A stretch of 64,000 bases of DNA from Rhodanobacter spathiphylli B39 (lineage in GTDB: Bacteria; Pseudomonadota; Gammaproteobacteria; Xanthomonadales; Rhodanobacteraceae): contig NZ_AJXT01000004.1 of assembly GCF_000264295.1 (NCBI RefSeq), forward strand, positions 124,001-188,000. Reading direction: 5' to 3'. The notes under the pieces were generated by a model that was given only the letters and a program-made list of their open reading frames with translations, searched no databases and was not told the DNA's origin. A program made the position numbers and the translations under genes. This document shows, in pieces, positions 15,792 to 27,725 of this stretch (position 1 is its first letter; every line of letters starts with the position of its first letter).

Positions 15792-17490
15792 CGAAAAACA
15801 GAGCGAATCGGCGCAAACCGGTCAGGCGGCGTTGCCACGCCCGGTGGTGAAGCGGCGCCGCTTCAATGCCTCGCTGATCTGGCTGATTCCGGCACTGGCC
15901 GCCGTGGTCGGCCTGTCGCTGGTGGTCAGCAACTGGCTGCAGGCCGGCCCGCACGTGGTGATCAGTTTCCAGAGCGCCGAAGGGCTGGAAGCGGGCAAGA
16001 CCCCGGTGAAGTACAAGAACGTGGTGATCGGCCGGGTCAGCAAGATCCACCTCAGCGGCGACCGCAGCCACGTGCTGGTCAACGTGGCGCTGGAGAAGAG
16101 CGCCGAGGGTTTCGCCACCGCCGACACCCGTTTCTGGGTGGTGCGCCCGCGCATCGGGCTGGGCGGGGTGTCCGGCATCGACACCTTGCTGTCCGGCGCG
16201 TTCATCGGCGCCGACGTGGGCGACTCGACCGAGTACAAGGACGAATTCAAGGGCCTGGAGATCCCGCCGCCGGTGACCCACGGCGCGCCCGGCCGCAGCT
16301 TCGTCCTGCACAGCGACGACCTGGGTTCGCTGGACATCGGTTCACCGATCTATTACCGGCGCATCCAGGTGGGTCGGGTGGTGTCCTACCAGCTGGACAA
16401 GGACGGCAAGGGCGTCTCGCTGCAGATCTTCATCGACGGTCCGAACGACCGCTTCGTCACCCGTTCCTCGCGCTTCTGGAATGCCAGCGGCGTGGACGTG
16501 TCGCTGGGTGCGAACGGACTGACCCTCAACACCCAGTCGCTGGCCACCGTGCTGGCCGGCGGCGTGGCTTTCCAGGACCCGCCCGGCCCGCACGACGGCA
16601 CGCCGGCGCCGGAAGACAACGCCTTCAAGCTGTTCGGCGACCAGGCCACCGCGATGGCGCCGCCGGATGGCACACCGCACTACATCCGCATGCGCTTCGA
16701 GCAGTCGGTGCGTGGCCTGGCGGTCGATGCGCCGGTGGAGTTCCTCGGCATCAACATCGGCAAGGTGGTGTCGGTGCGGCTGGATTACGACGAGCAGAAG
16801 CAGCGCTTCCCGGTGGTGGTGGGTGCGGTGATCTATCCGCAACGACTCGGCGCGGCCTACGACAAGCTGGAGGCGCTGGCCCGGGAGCGCGGGGAGAATC
16901 CCGACCTCTCGCAGATGATCGGCCGGCTGGTCGATCACGGCCTGCGCGCCCAGGCGCGCACCGGCAACCTGCTCACCGGGCAGTTGTACGTGGCGCTGGA
17001 CTTCGTGCCGAAGACGCCGAAGGTGGCGTTCGACCCGAGCGCGAAACCGCTGACCCTGCCGACCGTGCCGGGCAGCTTCGACAAGCTGCAGGAGCAGCTG
17101 GCCGAGATCGTCGACAAGCTCGACAAGATCCCGTTCGACAGCATCGGCAAGAACCTGGACCAGACCCTGGCCGGGCTCAACACCACGATCGGGAAGGTCA
17201 ACGGCGAGACCCTGCCGGCGGTGAAGGACACCTTGCACGGCGTGCAGCAGACCATGGGCACGGCCAACGATGCGCTGGCCAGTGATTCGCCGCTGCAGCA
17301 GAACCTGGGCGCCACGCTGGAACAGGTGCAGCGCATGGCCCGCTCGCTGCGCGTGCTGACCGATTACCTGGGCGGCCATCCGGAGTCGCTGATCCGCGGC
17401 CGGCGTCCGGACCCGGCGCCGTCGGTCCCGAAAACCACCGCCCCGAACACCACCGTCCCGGCGCCGCAGCCGGCAGGGAGCAAGCCATGA
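15784..17490 (+). CDS. pqiB: PqiB-like MCE lipid-transport protein
   Basis: A 568-residue protein with an N-terminal membrane anchor (about residues 27-50, SLIWLIPALAAVVGLSLVV) and three successive MCE/MlaD domains, starting near residues 55, 170 and 300; motifs GLEAGKTPVKYKNVVIGRV, LDIGSPIYYRRIQVGRV and LAVDAPVEFLGINIGKV mark them. A helical, needle-forming tail (about 440-545) and a Pro-rich C-terminus follow. PqiB hexamers form a periplasm-spanning tunnel for lipids between membranes. It overlaps the upstream gene by eight bases and pqiC by four. Confidence 0.93.
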   Translation: MTDEKQSESAQTGQAALPRPVVKRRRFNASLIWLIPALAAVVGLSLVVSNWLQAGPHVVISFQSAEGLEAGKTPVKYKNVVIGRVSKIHLSGDRSHVLVNVALEKSAEGFATADTRFWVVRPRIGLGGVSGIDTLLSGAFIGADVGDSTEYKDEFKGLEIPPPVTHGAPGRSFVLHSDDLGSLDIGSPIYYRRIQVGRVVSYQLDKDGKGVSLQIFIDGPNDRFVTRSSRFWNASGVDVSLGANGLTLNTQSLATVLAGGVAFQDPPGPHDGTPAPEDNAFKLFGDQATAMAPPDGTPHYIRMRFEQSVRGLAVDAPVEFLGINIGKVVSVRLDYDEQKQRFPVVVGAVIYPQRLGAAYDKLEALARERGENPDLSQMIGRLVDHGLRAQARTGNLLTGQLYVALDFVPKTPKVAFDPSAKPLTLPTVPGSFDKLQEQLAEIVDKLDKIPFDSIGKNLDQTLAGLNTTIGKVNGETLPAVKDTLHGVQQTMGTANDALASDSPLQQNLGATLEQVQRMARSLRVLTDYLGGHPESLIRGRRPDPAPSVPKTTAPNTTVPAPQPAGSKP

Positions 17491-18101
17491 TCCGTCGCGT
17501 CACGCAGGTTTCAGCCACGCTGGCGGCGGCCCTGCTGCTGGCCGCCTGCGCCTCCGCACCGCTGCATTACTACACCCTGGTGGCGCCGGCCGATGCGGGT
17601 GCGCCGCCCCCGGCCGCCGGGCCGCTGCCGTTCGAGCTGCTGCCGGTGGGCATCCCCGCCCAGGTCGACCAGCCGCAACTGGTCGTGCGCGAGGGTGCCG
17701 AGGGCATGGCCGTGCTTGGCAGCGAACGCTGGATCGCGCCGCTGGGCGACGAAGTGCGCAGTGCGCTGGCCGCTGACCTGGCGCGCGAACTGCACAGCCA
17801 GGATGTCAGCGGCATGCCGGCCGGCAGCCAGCCGCTGCTGCGGATCAAGCTGGACCTGCGCCGGTTCGATTCGCAGCCCGGCGGCCAGGCGCTGATCGAA
17901 GGCGGGTGGAGCGTGCGCCTGCTGCACGGCGGGCAAGCGGCCACGCTGTCGTGCACCAGTCTGGTCAGCGAGCCGGTGGGGGCGGGCTATCCGGCGCTGG
18001 TGCAGGGCCACCAGCGGGCGATCGCCCGCATCGCGGCGCAGATCGCCGCGGCCGGGCGTGCGCTGGGCGCGGGGCAGGCCGCGGCGTGCCCGCAGGAATA
18101 G
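17487..18101 (+). CDS. pqiC: PqiC-like outer-membrane lipoprotein
   Basis: A 204-residue protein with a lipoprotein signal (LLLAACAS, cysteine near residue 22) and a PqiC/ABC-transport-auxiliary domain including HYYTLVAP, a VVREGAEGMAVL segment and the ERWIAPLGDEVRSAL motif. PqiC docks PqiB to the outer membrane. It is translationally coupled by ATGA to pqiB and is the last gene of the pqi operon; a weak hairpin (GGGCCGGC TTTC GCCGGTCC near 18154-18173) lies between it and leuS. Confidence 0.88.
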   Translation: MIRRVTQVSATLAAALLLAACASAPLHYYTLVAPADAGAPPPAAGPLPFELLPVGIPAQVDQPQLVVREGAEGMAVLGSERWIAPLGDEVRSALAADLARELHSQDVSGMPAGSQPLLRIKLDLRRFDSQPGGQALIEGGWSVRLLHGGQAATLSCTSLVSEPVGAGYPALVQGHQRAIARIAAQIAAAGRALGAGQAAACPQE

Positions 18102-18136
18102 CGTTCCAGCTTGGCGGCCGGCCCGCGCTGGGCTAG

Positions 18137-21509
<3,373 letters not shown>

Positions 21510-21510
<1 letters not shown>

Positions 21511-22520
21511 TGCCGCTCAACCCCGGTCAGTGGCAGAAGGCTCTGGCGGGCGACAGCCTGCAGCCGGTCTACCTGCTGGCCGGCGAGCAGTTGCTGGTGC
21601 TCGAAGCTGCCGACGCCCTGCGCGCGCAGGCGCGCCGGCTCGGCTATGGCGAGCGCGAGGTGCTCGAGGTTGGCCAGCACTTCGACTGGAACGACCTGGC
21701 CCGTTCCGGCGCGGCGATGTCGCTGTTCGCCAATCGGCGGCTGATCGACCTGCGCCTGCCCACCGGCCGCCCCGGCATCGAGGGCGCCAAGGCGATCACC
21801 GCGTTCTGCGCCGATCCGCCGCCGGACGTCACCTTGCTGATCACCGCGATGGAGTGGAGCAACAAGCACGACGGCGCCTGGAGCAGGAAGCTCGACGCCA
21901 GCGGCACGATGGTGGTGTTCAACGCGCCGCGACCGAACGAATGGGCCAGCTGGATCACCGCACGGCTGGCTGCGCGCAAGCTGTCCGCCACGCCTGACGC
22001 GGTGGCCCTGCTGGCGGAGCGCGTCGAGGGCAATCTGCTGGCCGCCGCGCAGGAAATCGACAAGCTCGCGGTGCTGCACGGCGAAGGCCGCATCGACGCC
22101 GCCGAGATGGAGAACCTGGTCGCCGACAGCGCCCGCTACGACGTGTTCAAGCTCACCGATGCGGCCTTCCTGGGTGACGGCGCCCGCGCGCTGCGCATCC
22201 TGGCCGGGTTGCGCTCGGAAGGCGACGAGCTGCTGGCGCTGATGGGCTGGCTGGTCAATCAGCTGCAGCTCGCCTTGCGCCTGGCCAACGCATCGGATCT
22301 GGCTGCCCAGTTCCGCGCCGAACACCTGTGGCAGGCGCGCGAGAACCTGTTCCGCCAGGCGCTGCGCCGCGCGCCCCGCGAACACTGGCTGCAATGCCTG
22401 GCGCGCGCCTCGCGCATCGACCGCATGGTCAAGGGCCGCGAGCAGGGCAATCCGTGGCAGGAGGCCGAACGGCTGATCGCCGCACTGGCGGAGCCGCGGG
22501 CTGCCAGGGCGCTGGCGTGA
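21510..22520 (+). CDS. holA: DNA polymerase III delta subunit
   Basis: A 336-residue clamp-loader subunit. It opens with the HolA pattern PVYLLAGEQLLVLEAADALR and carries the ALLAERVEGNLLAAAQEIDKL helix motif of domain II and the DVFKLTDAAFLGD segment. It binds and opens the beta clamp during loading. It starts at 21510, sharing one base with the lptE stop (TGATG), and ends overlapping the GTG start of nadD. Length is typical. Confidence 0.95.
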
Positions 22521-23146
22521 CCCTCGCGATCTTCGGCGGCACCTTCGATCCGGTGCACCTGGGTCATCTCAGCGTGGCATGGGAAGCGGCCGAACTGCTC
22601 GACGCCGAAGTGCGCCTGATGCCGGCCAGCGTGCCGCCGCATCGCGACGCGCCGATGGCCTCGGCGATGCAGCGGGTGGCGATCCTGCGTGCGGCGCTGC
22701 ATGGCCAGTCGAGGCTCACCCTTGACACGCGCGAGCTGGATCGCGCCGGCCCTTCGTACACCATCGACACCCTGCACGAGTTGCGTGCGGAGCAGGGCGA
22801 GCGGCCGCTGGTGCTGCTGGTCGGTGCCGATGCCTTCGCCAACCTGGCCAGCTGGCATCGCTGGCGCGAACTGTTCGCGGTGGCCCATGTCGGCGTGCTG
22901 AGCCGGCCCGGCGTATCGGCCAGCTTGCCGGTTGAACTGGAAGACGAGGTGGCGGGCAGGCGCGTCGTCGACGCCGCGGATTTGCGTCGCGCGTCGGCCG
23001 GCAAGGTCATCGAACTGGCGGTGACCCCGCTGGAGATCTCCGCCACCCGCATCCGCGAGTTGCTGGCCGCCGGTCGCGATCCGCGTTACCTGCTGCCGGC
23101 CGGGCTGTTCGACGAGCCCGCGTTGCTGGCCCCTTACCGGGCCTGA
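22517..23146 (+). CDS. nadD: Nicotinate-nucleotide adenylyltransferase
   Basis: A 209-residue NadD with the nucleotidyltransferase signature GGTFDPVHLGHL at the N-terminus, the PSYTIDTL region and the ISATRIREL motif near the C-terminus. It makes deamido-NAD from nicotinate mononucleotide and ATP. The start is GTG at 22517, overlapping the holA stop as GTGA; no suitable ATG exists before the signature. The usual downstream rsfS-rlmH pair is not here but about 21 kb away (44362), so the common nadD-rsfS-rlmH linkage is broken. Its end overlaps the convergent PepSY gene by 13 bases. Confidence 0.96.
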   Translation: MTLAIFGGTFDPVHLGHLSVAWEAAELLDAEVRLMPASVPPHRDAPMASAMQRVAILRAALHGQSRLTLDTRELDRAGPSYTIDTLHELRAEQGERPLVLLVGADAFANLASWHRWRELFAVAHVGVLSRPGVSASLPVELEDEVAGRRVVDAADLRRASAGKVIELAVTPLEISATRIRELLAAGRDPRYLLPAGLFDEPALLAPYRA

Positions 23147-24690
23147 TCCGCCCACACGCTGTTGGCGTCACCGTGGCGGCTGCGCCGTGACGCCGCACGT
23201 GCCAGCGAGGCGAAGCCCGCCGCCAGCGCCAGCGCGCCCAGGTCGATCGCCAGCAACGCGCCGTGACCGGCCGCGGCGCTGCGCCAGAACCACCCGCCGG
23301 TGACGAGGCCGTGGGCCAGCGGAACCAGCGCGGTGACGATCGCGGCGAGCCACAACAATTCCCGGGCAGCGCGCAGGGGCGCGCGCCGCGCTGCCCAGGC
23401 CACGCACAGCGCCCAGCTGCCGAAGCAGATCCAGCGTTCGCCGGCATCGACGCGCCAGCCCAGTGCAGGCAGCAGTTGCGCCGCCACGAACGCCGCGGAG
23501 ATCGCCACGCAGACGCCGATGCACACGCCGACGGTGGCGCGCGCCATGATGATCGAGGAGCGCCCCTGTTCGGCTTGTCGCCGCTTGCGCCGCGACTCGA
23601 TCCACAACAGGTTGCCGGAATAGAACAGGAAGGCACCGCCCAGGCCCAGCAGGAAATACAGCCATCGCACCACGACATTGCCGTAGTCGCCGAAGTGCAG
23701 CGCGTAGACCGCGGACAGCACCGCGTGGTTGGCGTCGCGCGAACCGGGCAGCTGGGTTGCCAGCACGGCGCCGCTGGTGGCATCCAGCGCCACCGCGCCG
23801 GCACCGAGTCCGCGCGGCGAAGTGCCGGTGATCTCGACCACGGCATGGGCATCGCCGGCATGGGCGAGCTTCAGATAGCCGGGCACGAAATCGGCGACGC
23901 CATGTTCCGCCGCCACCGCGATTGCGCGCGCGTGCCAGCTTGCCAGTGGCGACAGCGGCCGGGAAACATCCGCCTTCTGCATGATCGGCGCGGTGTCCAT
24001 CGCCGCCGCCGACGCGGCCATCAGCTTGCCGTCGTGGATCAGCGGATTCAGCGCCAGCATCAGCACGAACAGCAGGCACAGCAGCGCGCCGGTGACCGCG
24101 AACACGATGTGGAACGGCAGGCTCAGCACGCCGATCACGTTGTGTGCGTCCTGCCAGAAGCGCTTGAGGTTGCGCCCCGGGCGCAGCGCGAACAGATCCT
24201 TGAACAGCCGCGGCAGATGGATCACGAAACCCGACACCAGCGCGACGCCGTACAGCAGGCTGACCAATCCCATCAGCCAGGTGCCGACCAGCGGCAGACC
24301 CAGCGTGTAATGCAGTTCGTTGACCAGCTCGGGCAGGCTGGCGCCCGGCGGGGTCGGGCTGCCGGCCAGTTTCTGCGGGGTGGCGAATTGCCAGACGCCC
24401 TGCGCGTCCTGCCAGTACGCGGTGGGCTCGGCCAGCTCGTAGCCGGGGAAGGTCATGCCCAGGTGTTCGCGTGCTTCCGGGTGGCGCGCCAGCACCTGGT
24501 CGAGCAGTTGTTGCGCATCGTCCAGCGAGGCGGTGGCGGCAAGCTGCGGGCTCGCCCATTGCTGCAGCGAGTGATGGAACACGGTGATCGCGCCGGCGTA
24601 GAACGCCACGAACAGCGCGAAGCCCGCCAGCATGCCCACCCACGAATGCAAGGTGGTGAAGGTGCGCAAGGTGGCCGGTTTCAATTTCAT
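23134..24690 (-). CDS. PepSY-associated TM helix protein (iron-uptake operon)
   Basis: A 518-residue inner-membrane protein of the PepSY_TM family. The N-terminal helix carries the typical TLHSWVGMLAGFALFVAFYAG, paired PepSY regions follow, and later helices include FHIVFAVTGALLCLLFVLML and YFLLGLGGAFLFYSGNLLWIESRRK. Such proteins (FegB/PiuB-like) are encoded with siderophore receptors and are thought to reduce or move iron at the inner membrane. It is the last gene of the operon starting at 27477. The start at 24690 is ten bases after the previous stop. Confidence 0.85.
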   Translation of the reverse strand: MKLKPATLRTFTTLHSWVGMLAGFALFVAFYAGAITVFHHSLQQWASPQLAATASLDDAQQLLDQVLARHPEAREHLGMTFPGYELAEPTAYWQDAQGVWQFATPQKLAGSPTPPGASLPELVNELHYTLGLPLVGTWLMGLVSLLYGVALVSGFVIHLPRLFKDLFALRPGRNLKRFWQDAHNVIGVLSLPFHIVFAVTGALLCLLFVLMLALNPLIHDGKLMAASAAAMDTAPIMQKADVSRPLSPLASWHARAIAVAAEHGVADFVPGYLKLAHAGDAHAVVEITGTSPRGLGAGAVALDATSGAVLATQLPGSRDANHAVLSAVYALHFGDYGNVVVRWLYFLLGLGGAFLFYSGNLLWIESRRKRRQAEQGRSSIIMARATVGVCIGVCVAISAAFVAAQLLPALGWRVDAGERWICFGSWALCVAWAARRAPLRAARELLWLAAIVTALVPLAHGLVTGGWFWRSAAAGHGALLAIDLGALALAAGFASLARAASRRSRHGDANSVWADQAR

Positions 24691-24700
24691 CGTGACATGC

Positions 24701-25024
24701 TCAGCCGACCCAACCCGATGCTTGCAGCAACCGCAGCAGGCTTAAGCCCGCCACGGCCGCAATGCCCAGGCAGAGCCACGCGCGCCGTCCGCTGGAGAAC
24801 CGCAGCGCGGCGCAGACGATACCGATCCACAGCGGGAAGAACGCCAGCAGGCCGACCATGATGGTCGATTCCCACCTGCCGGGCAGCAGCCAGCTGACCA
24901 GCCCGAGCAGCGCGGCGGCGAGGAAGAAACCCGGCACAATGCCGGCGCCGAGCCGCGCCCACATCAGCTCGCTTTCCTGCGGTGTTGGCGGATCATGCTT
25001 TTTCGTCCGCCGTGGTGTCGGCAT
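24701..25024 (-). CDS. Small membrane protein, DUF3649-like by position
   Basis: A protein of 107 residues with three hydrophobic segments (about residues 27-47, 55-74 and 82-100). In siderophore receptor operons this slot is usually filled by a DUF3649 protein; the FFPLWIGIVCAALRFSSGRRAWL segment is compatible, but I am not certain of the family. The start is doubtful: ATG 25024 overlaps the upstream DUF3325 gene by 32 bases, while an in-frame ATG at 24964 has AGGAAAG at good distance and would give 87 residues. Confidence 0.65.
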   Translation of the reverse strand: MPTPRRTKKHDPPTPQESELMWARLGAGIVPGFFLAAALLGLVSWLLPGRWESTIMVGLLAFFPLWIGIVCAALRFSSGRRAWLCLGIAAVAGLSLLRLLQASGWVG

Positions 25025-25289
25025 CCGGACTGCCGATGAACAGGGCCAGGTATGGCTGCGCGACCAGCACCAGCATCAGGCTGGCGAGCGTGGCGCCGAG
25101 GCCGGCGGCGACGCCGAACAGCTGCGCCCAGGCAAGCAGGGACGCCAGCGCGAGCAGCGTGCCGATCAGCCGTGCGCTGCGCGGCCGGCCGCGCAGTACG
25201 CGCCACATGCAGTGTGGCGAGCCGGCGTACAACGCGACGGCGGACAGTGCCGCCATCGCGAAGGCCACCACGCCGAGCCAGGCCGTCAT
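24993..25289 (-). CDS. DUF3325 membrane protein
   Basis: A 98-residue protein with three predicted transmembrane helices and the DUF3325 pattern near residues 24-35 (GSPHCMWRVLRG). It is found almost only beside TonB-dependent siderophore receptors and PepSY proteins; its molecular role is unknown. It starts four bases after the receptor stop codon, so it is clearly cotranscribed. Confidence 0.8.
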   Translation of the reverse strand: MTAWLGVVAFAMAALSAVALYAGSPHCMWRVLRGRPRSARLIGTLLALASLLAWAQLFGVAAGLGATLASLMLVLVAQPYLALFIGSPDADTTADEKA

Positions 25290-25293
25290 GCGC

Positions 25294-27477
25294 TTACCAG
25301 CGGTAACGCGCGCTGGCGGTGACCGTGCGCTCGTAGCCGTAGTAGCACCACGCGGCGCTGTTGCAGGCCGAGACGTAGGTCTTGTCGGTGAGGTTGCTGA
25401 CGTTCAACTGCAGCCGCCAGCCACCGGTGTCGTAGTGCACGGCCGCGTCGAGCAAGGTGTACGACGGCGTCTTCCAGTCGTTGTAGATGTCGCCGTAGTG
25501 CTCGCCCACGTAACGCACGCCGCCGCCGAAACCGAGCCCGGCCAGGGTTCCGCCCACGATGGTGTAGTCGGCGCCCAGCGAGGCCTGCTGTTTCGGCAGC
25601 AGGGCGATCTGCCTGCCCAGCGAGGGCAGATCGTTGCTGCGCGTCACTTCCGAATCGCTGTACGTGTAGTCGCCATACACGCTGAGGTTGCGGCCGATGT
25701 TCCAGCGGCCTTCCAGCTCCACGCCGCGCAGGCGCGTTTCACCCTGTTGCACCTGGTACAGCGTGTGATTCGGGTCGATCGTCAGCGAGTTCTGCTGGGT
25801 GATCTGGTAGACGGATGCGCTGAGCAAGCCATTGCCGCCGGCCGGCTGGTATTTCAGGCCCGCTTCGTACTGGTCGCCGGTGGTCGGGCTGAACGCCTTG
25901 CCGGCGAAGTCGGTGCCCACGGTGGGCTGGAACGAATGCGACCAGGACACGTATGGCGCCAGGCCGCTGTCGAACAGGTAGTTGACGCCGACGCGGCCGG
26001 AGAATGCGTCGTCGGTCTGGCCTGTGGTGGTGCCGCCGATCAGGTTGTCGGTGTCGGTTTTCACGTGATCCTGGCGACCGCCGAGGGTGATGCCCCAGCG
26101 ACCCAGCCTGATCTGGTCCTGCAGATAGACGCCCAATTGCGTTTGCGTCTGCAGCGTGTGGCTGGTGTACGCGGGCACCGTCACCGGACTGCCGTAGACC
26201 GGGTCGAACACGTCCAGTCCGCCCACGTTGAAGTCGAACGCCGAGGCGTAGTCGTCCTTTGCGCGGCGATAGTCCACGCCGGCCAACACGATGTGCTGCA
26301 CGCTGCCCGCGTCGAAGGTGTACTGCAGGTTGTTGTCGACGCCGAAGGTCTTCGTGTGGTTCTCGTTCGGGAACAGATAGCGCAGCAGGGTGCGACCGTC
26401 GCCGAGCAGGCCGAACGCGCCCACGTTGCCGCCGTTGTTGTCCACGTCGGCCTTGCCGTAGCGCAGGTTCTGGTTGAAGGCCAGGCCGCTGGCGAAGTCG
26501 TGGTGGAACTCGTAGCCGATCGAGGCCAGCGTCTTGTCGTAATCGTTCTGACCCGGCTCGCCGGTGAAGCGATGGCGCGGGATCCTGCCGTTGGGGCTGG
26601 GCAGCAGGGTGCCTTCGGCGGGCAGGAAGCCACCGCCGGACGCAGTCGCGGATTTCTGGAAATGCGACAGCACGGTCAGCGAAGTGCTGTTGTCGGGCTT
26701 CCAGGTCAGCGCCGGCGCCAGGTAATAACGATCGTCCTTGATGTGGTCGACCATGGTGTCGCTGTTGCGGGCCAGGCCCGTGAGCCGATACAGCAGCGTG
26801 CCTGAATCATTCAGCGGGCCGCCGAAGTCGAACGTGCCCTGGCGCAGGTCGAAGCTGCCGACTTCCACGCCCACCTCATGCAGCGGCTGTTCGGTCGGTC
26901 GCTTGCTGACCATGTTGACCATGCCGCCCGGCGGCATCGCGCCGTAGACCACCGACGAGGGGCCCTTCAGCACTTCCAGCCGCTCCAGCCCGTACGGCTC
27001 GATGCGGGTGATGCCGGTGCCCGAGCCTTCGGCCACCGCCAGCCCATCCATGTAGCGCGCCGGGGTGAAGCCGCGCACCAGCAGCCAGTCGCTGCGCGAG
27101 TCGGGGCCGTAGCCGCCGCCCTGGGCGCCGGCGGTGTACCACACCGCTTCCTCGATGCCCTGGATGCCGCGAAGGCTCATCTGCTCGTCGGTGATCACCG
27201 AGACCGACTGCGGTATCTCGGTGATCGGCGTATCGGTCTTGGTCACCGAATTGCTGTCTTTCGCGATTGGCGCGGTGACCTGTACGCCTTCCAGCGTGGT
27301 CGCGGTGTTCTGTTGCGCGTCGCCGCCGGCGCTCGTGGCGGCCGGGATGTCGGCGGCATGGGTGGAGACGCCGAAGCTGACCAGCGTCGCCAGCCATGCC
27401 ATGCGGATCGCGTGCGGCAGCGCGGAGCGGTGGCGCGGAGCGGCGCTCGCCACGGACGAAGAGGGGATCGATGACAT
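25294..27477 (-). CDS. TonB-dependent siderophore receptor (hydroxamate type)
   Basis: A 727-residue outer-membrane receptor with signal peptide, TonB-box-like LEGVQVTAP, plug motifs (TEIPQSVSVITDEQM, VLKGPSSVVYGAMPPGGMVNMVSKRP) and a barrel ending ASARYRW. The plug wording and the C-terminal VSACNSAAWCYYGYERTV with paired cysteines resemble FhuA/FoxA-type receptors for ferric hydroxamates. ATG 27477 is preferred: AAGG lies six bases upstream and the preceding in-frame ATG (27516) adds only non-signal residues. It heads the operon with DUF3325, a small membrane protein and a PepSY protein, behind a Fur box. Substrate is inferred only by similarity. Confidence 0.88.
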   Translation of the reverse strand: MSSIPSSSVASAAPRHRSALPHAIRMAWLATLVSFGVSTHAADIPAATSAGGDAQQNTATTLEGVQVTAPIAKDSNSVTKTDTPITEIPQSVSVITDEQMSLRGIQGIEEAVWYTAGAQGGGYGPDSRSDWLLVRGFTPARYMDGLAVAEGSGTGITRIEPYGLERLEVLKGPSSVVYGAMPPGGMVNMVSKRPTEQPLHEVGVEVGSFDLRQGTFDFGGPLNDSGTLLYRLTGLARNSDTMVDHIKDDRYYLAPALTWKPDNSTSLTVLSHFQKSATASGGGFLPAEGTLLPSPNGRIPRHRFTGEPGQNDYDKTLASIGYEFHHDFASGLAFNQNLRYGKADVDNNGGNVGAFGLLGDGRTLLRYLFPNENHTKTFGVDNNLQYTFDAGSVQHIVLAGVDYRRAKDDYASAFDFNVGGLDVFDPVYGSPVTVPAYTSHTLQTQTQLGVYLQDQIRLGRWGITLGGRQDHVKTDTDNLIGGTTTGQTDDAFSGRVGVNYLFDSGLAPYVSWSHSFQPTVGTDFAGKAFSPTTGDQYEAGLKYQPAGGNGLLSASVYQITQQNSLTIDPNHTLYQVQQGETRLRGVELEGRWNIGRNLSVYGDYTYSDSEVTRSNDLPSLGRQIALLPKQQASLGADYTIVGGTLAGLGFGGGVRYVGEHYGDIYNDWKTPSYTLLDAAVHYDTGGWRLQLNVSNLTDKTYVSACNSAAWCYYGYERTVTASARYRW

Positions 27478-27630
27478 CGGAAGCCTTGTCAGCAGGTTGG
27501 CGGGAAGCGGCTGCACGCGTCGAGGCGAATCGGGATGGCGACCCGGCCGCCATCGCGCGATGGCTGTGTTCCTGCACCGGATGGCGACAGGCGCGCGTCG
27601 ACCGCCACGCCATGCCAGGGAGCCATCAGG

Positions 27631-27645
27631 TGAGAATGATTCTTA
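27631..27645. promoter_or_regulatory. Fur box upstream of siderophore receptor operon
   Basis: TGAGAAT-G-ATTCTTA is nearly a perfect inverted repeat and matches the 7-1-7 Fur consensus at 11 of 14 positions. It shares TGAGAATGATT with the box at 3455-3469. It lies about 155 bases upstream of the receptor start. Confidence 0.72.
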
Positions 27646-27647
27646 TT

Positions 27648-27675
27648 GTAGGAGTGGCCGGCTTGCCCGGCAACC
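27648..27675. repeat. GTAG-headed REP-like element
   Basis: GTAGGAGTGGCCGGCTTGCC then CGGCAACC: the same GTAGGAG head as the element at 10750, joined to a short palindrome (GCCGG CTTGC CCGGC). It directly abuts the Fur box and precedes the strong hairpin at 27686. Confidence 0.5.
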
Positions 27676-27685
27676 GGTGTCGCGC

Positions 27686-27718
27686 CGTTGCCCCGCGGCG
27701 CAATGCCGCGGGGCAACG
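27686..27718 (-). terminator. Strong hairpin downstream of the helicase gene
   Basis: A perfect 14-bp stem (CGTTGCCCCGCGGC, 27686-27699, with its complement at 27705-27718) and loop GCAAT. It begins eight bases after the helicase stop codon on the minus strand. It lacks a T tract, so it may be a transcript-end stabiliser or part of the adjacent REP-like element rather than a true intrinsic terminator. Confidence 0.5.
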
Positions 27719-27725
27719 TGGCTCG

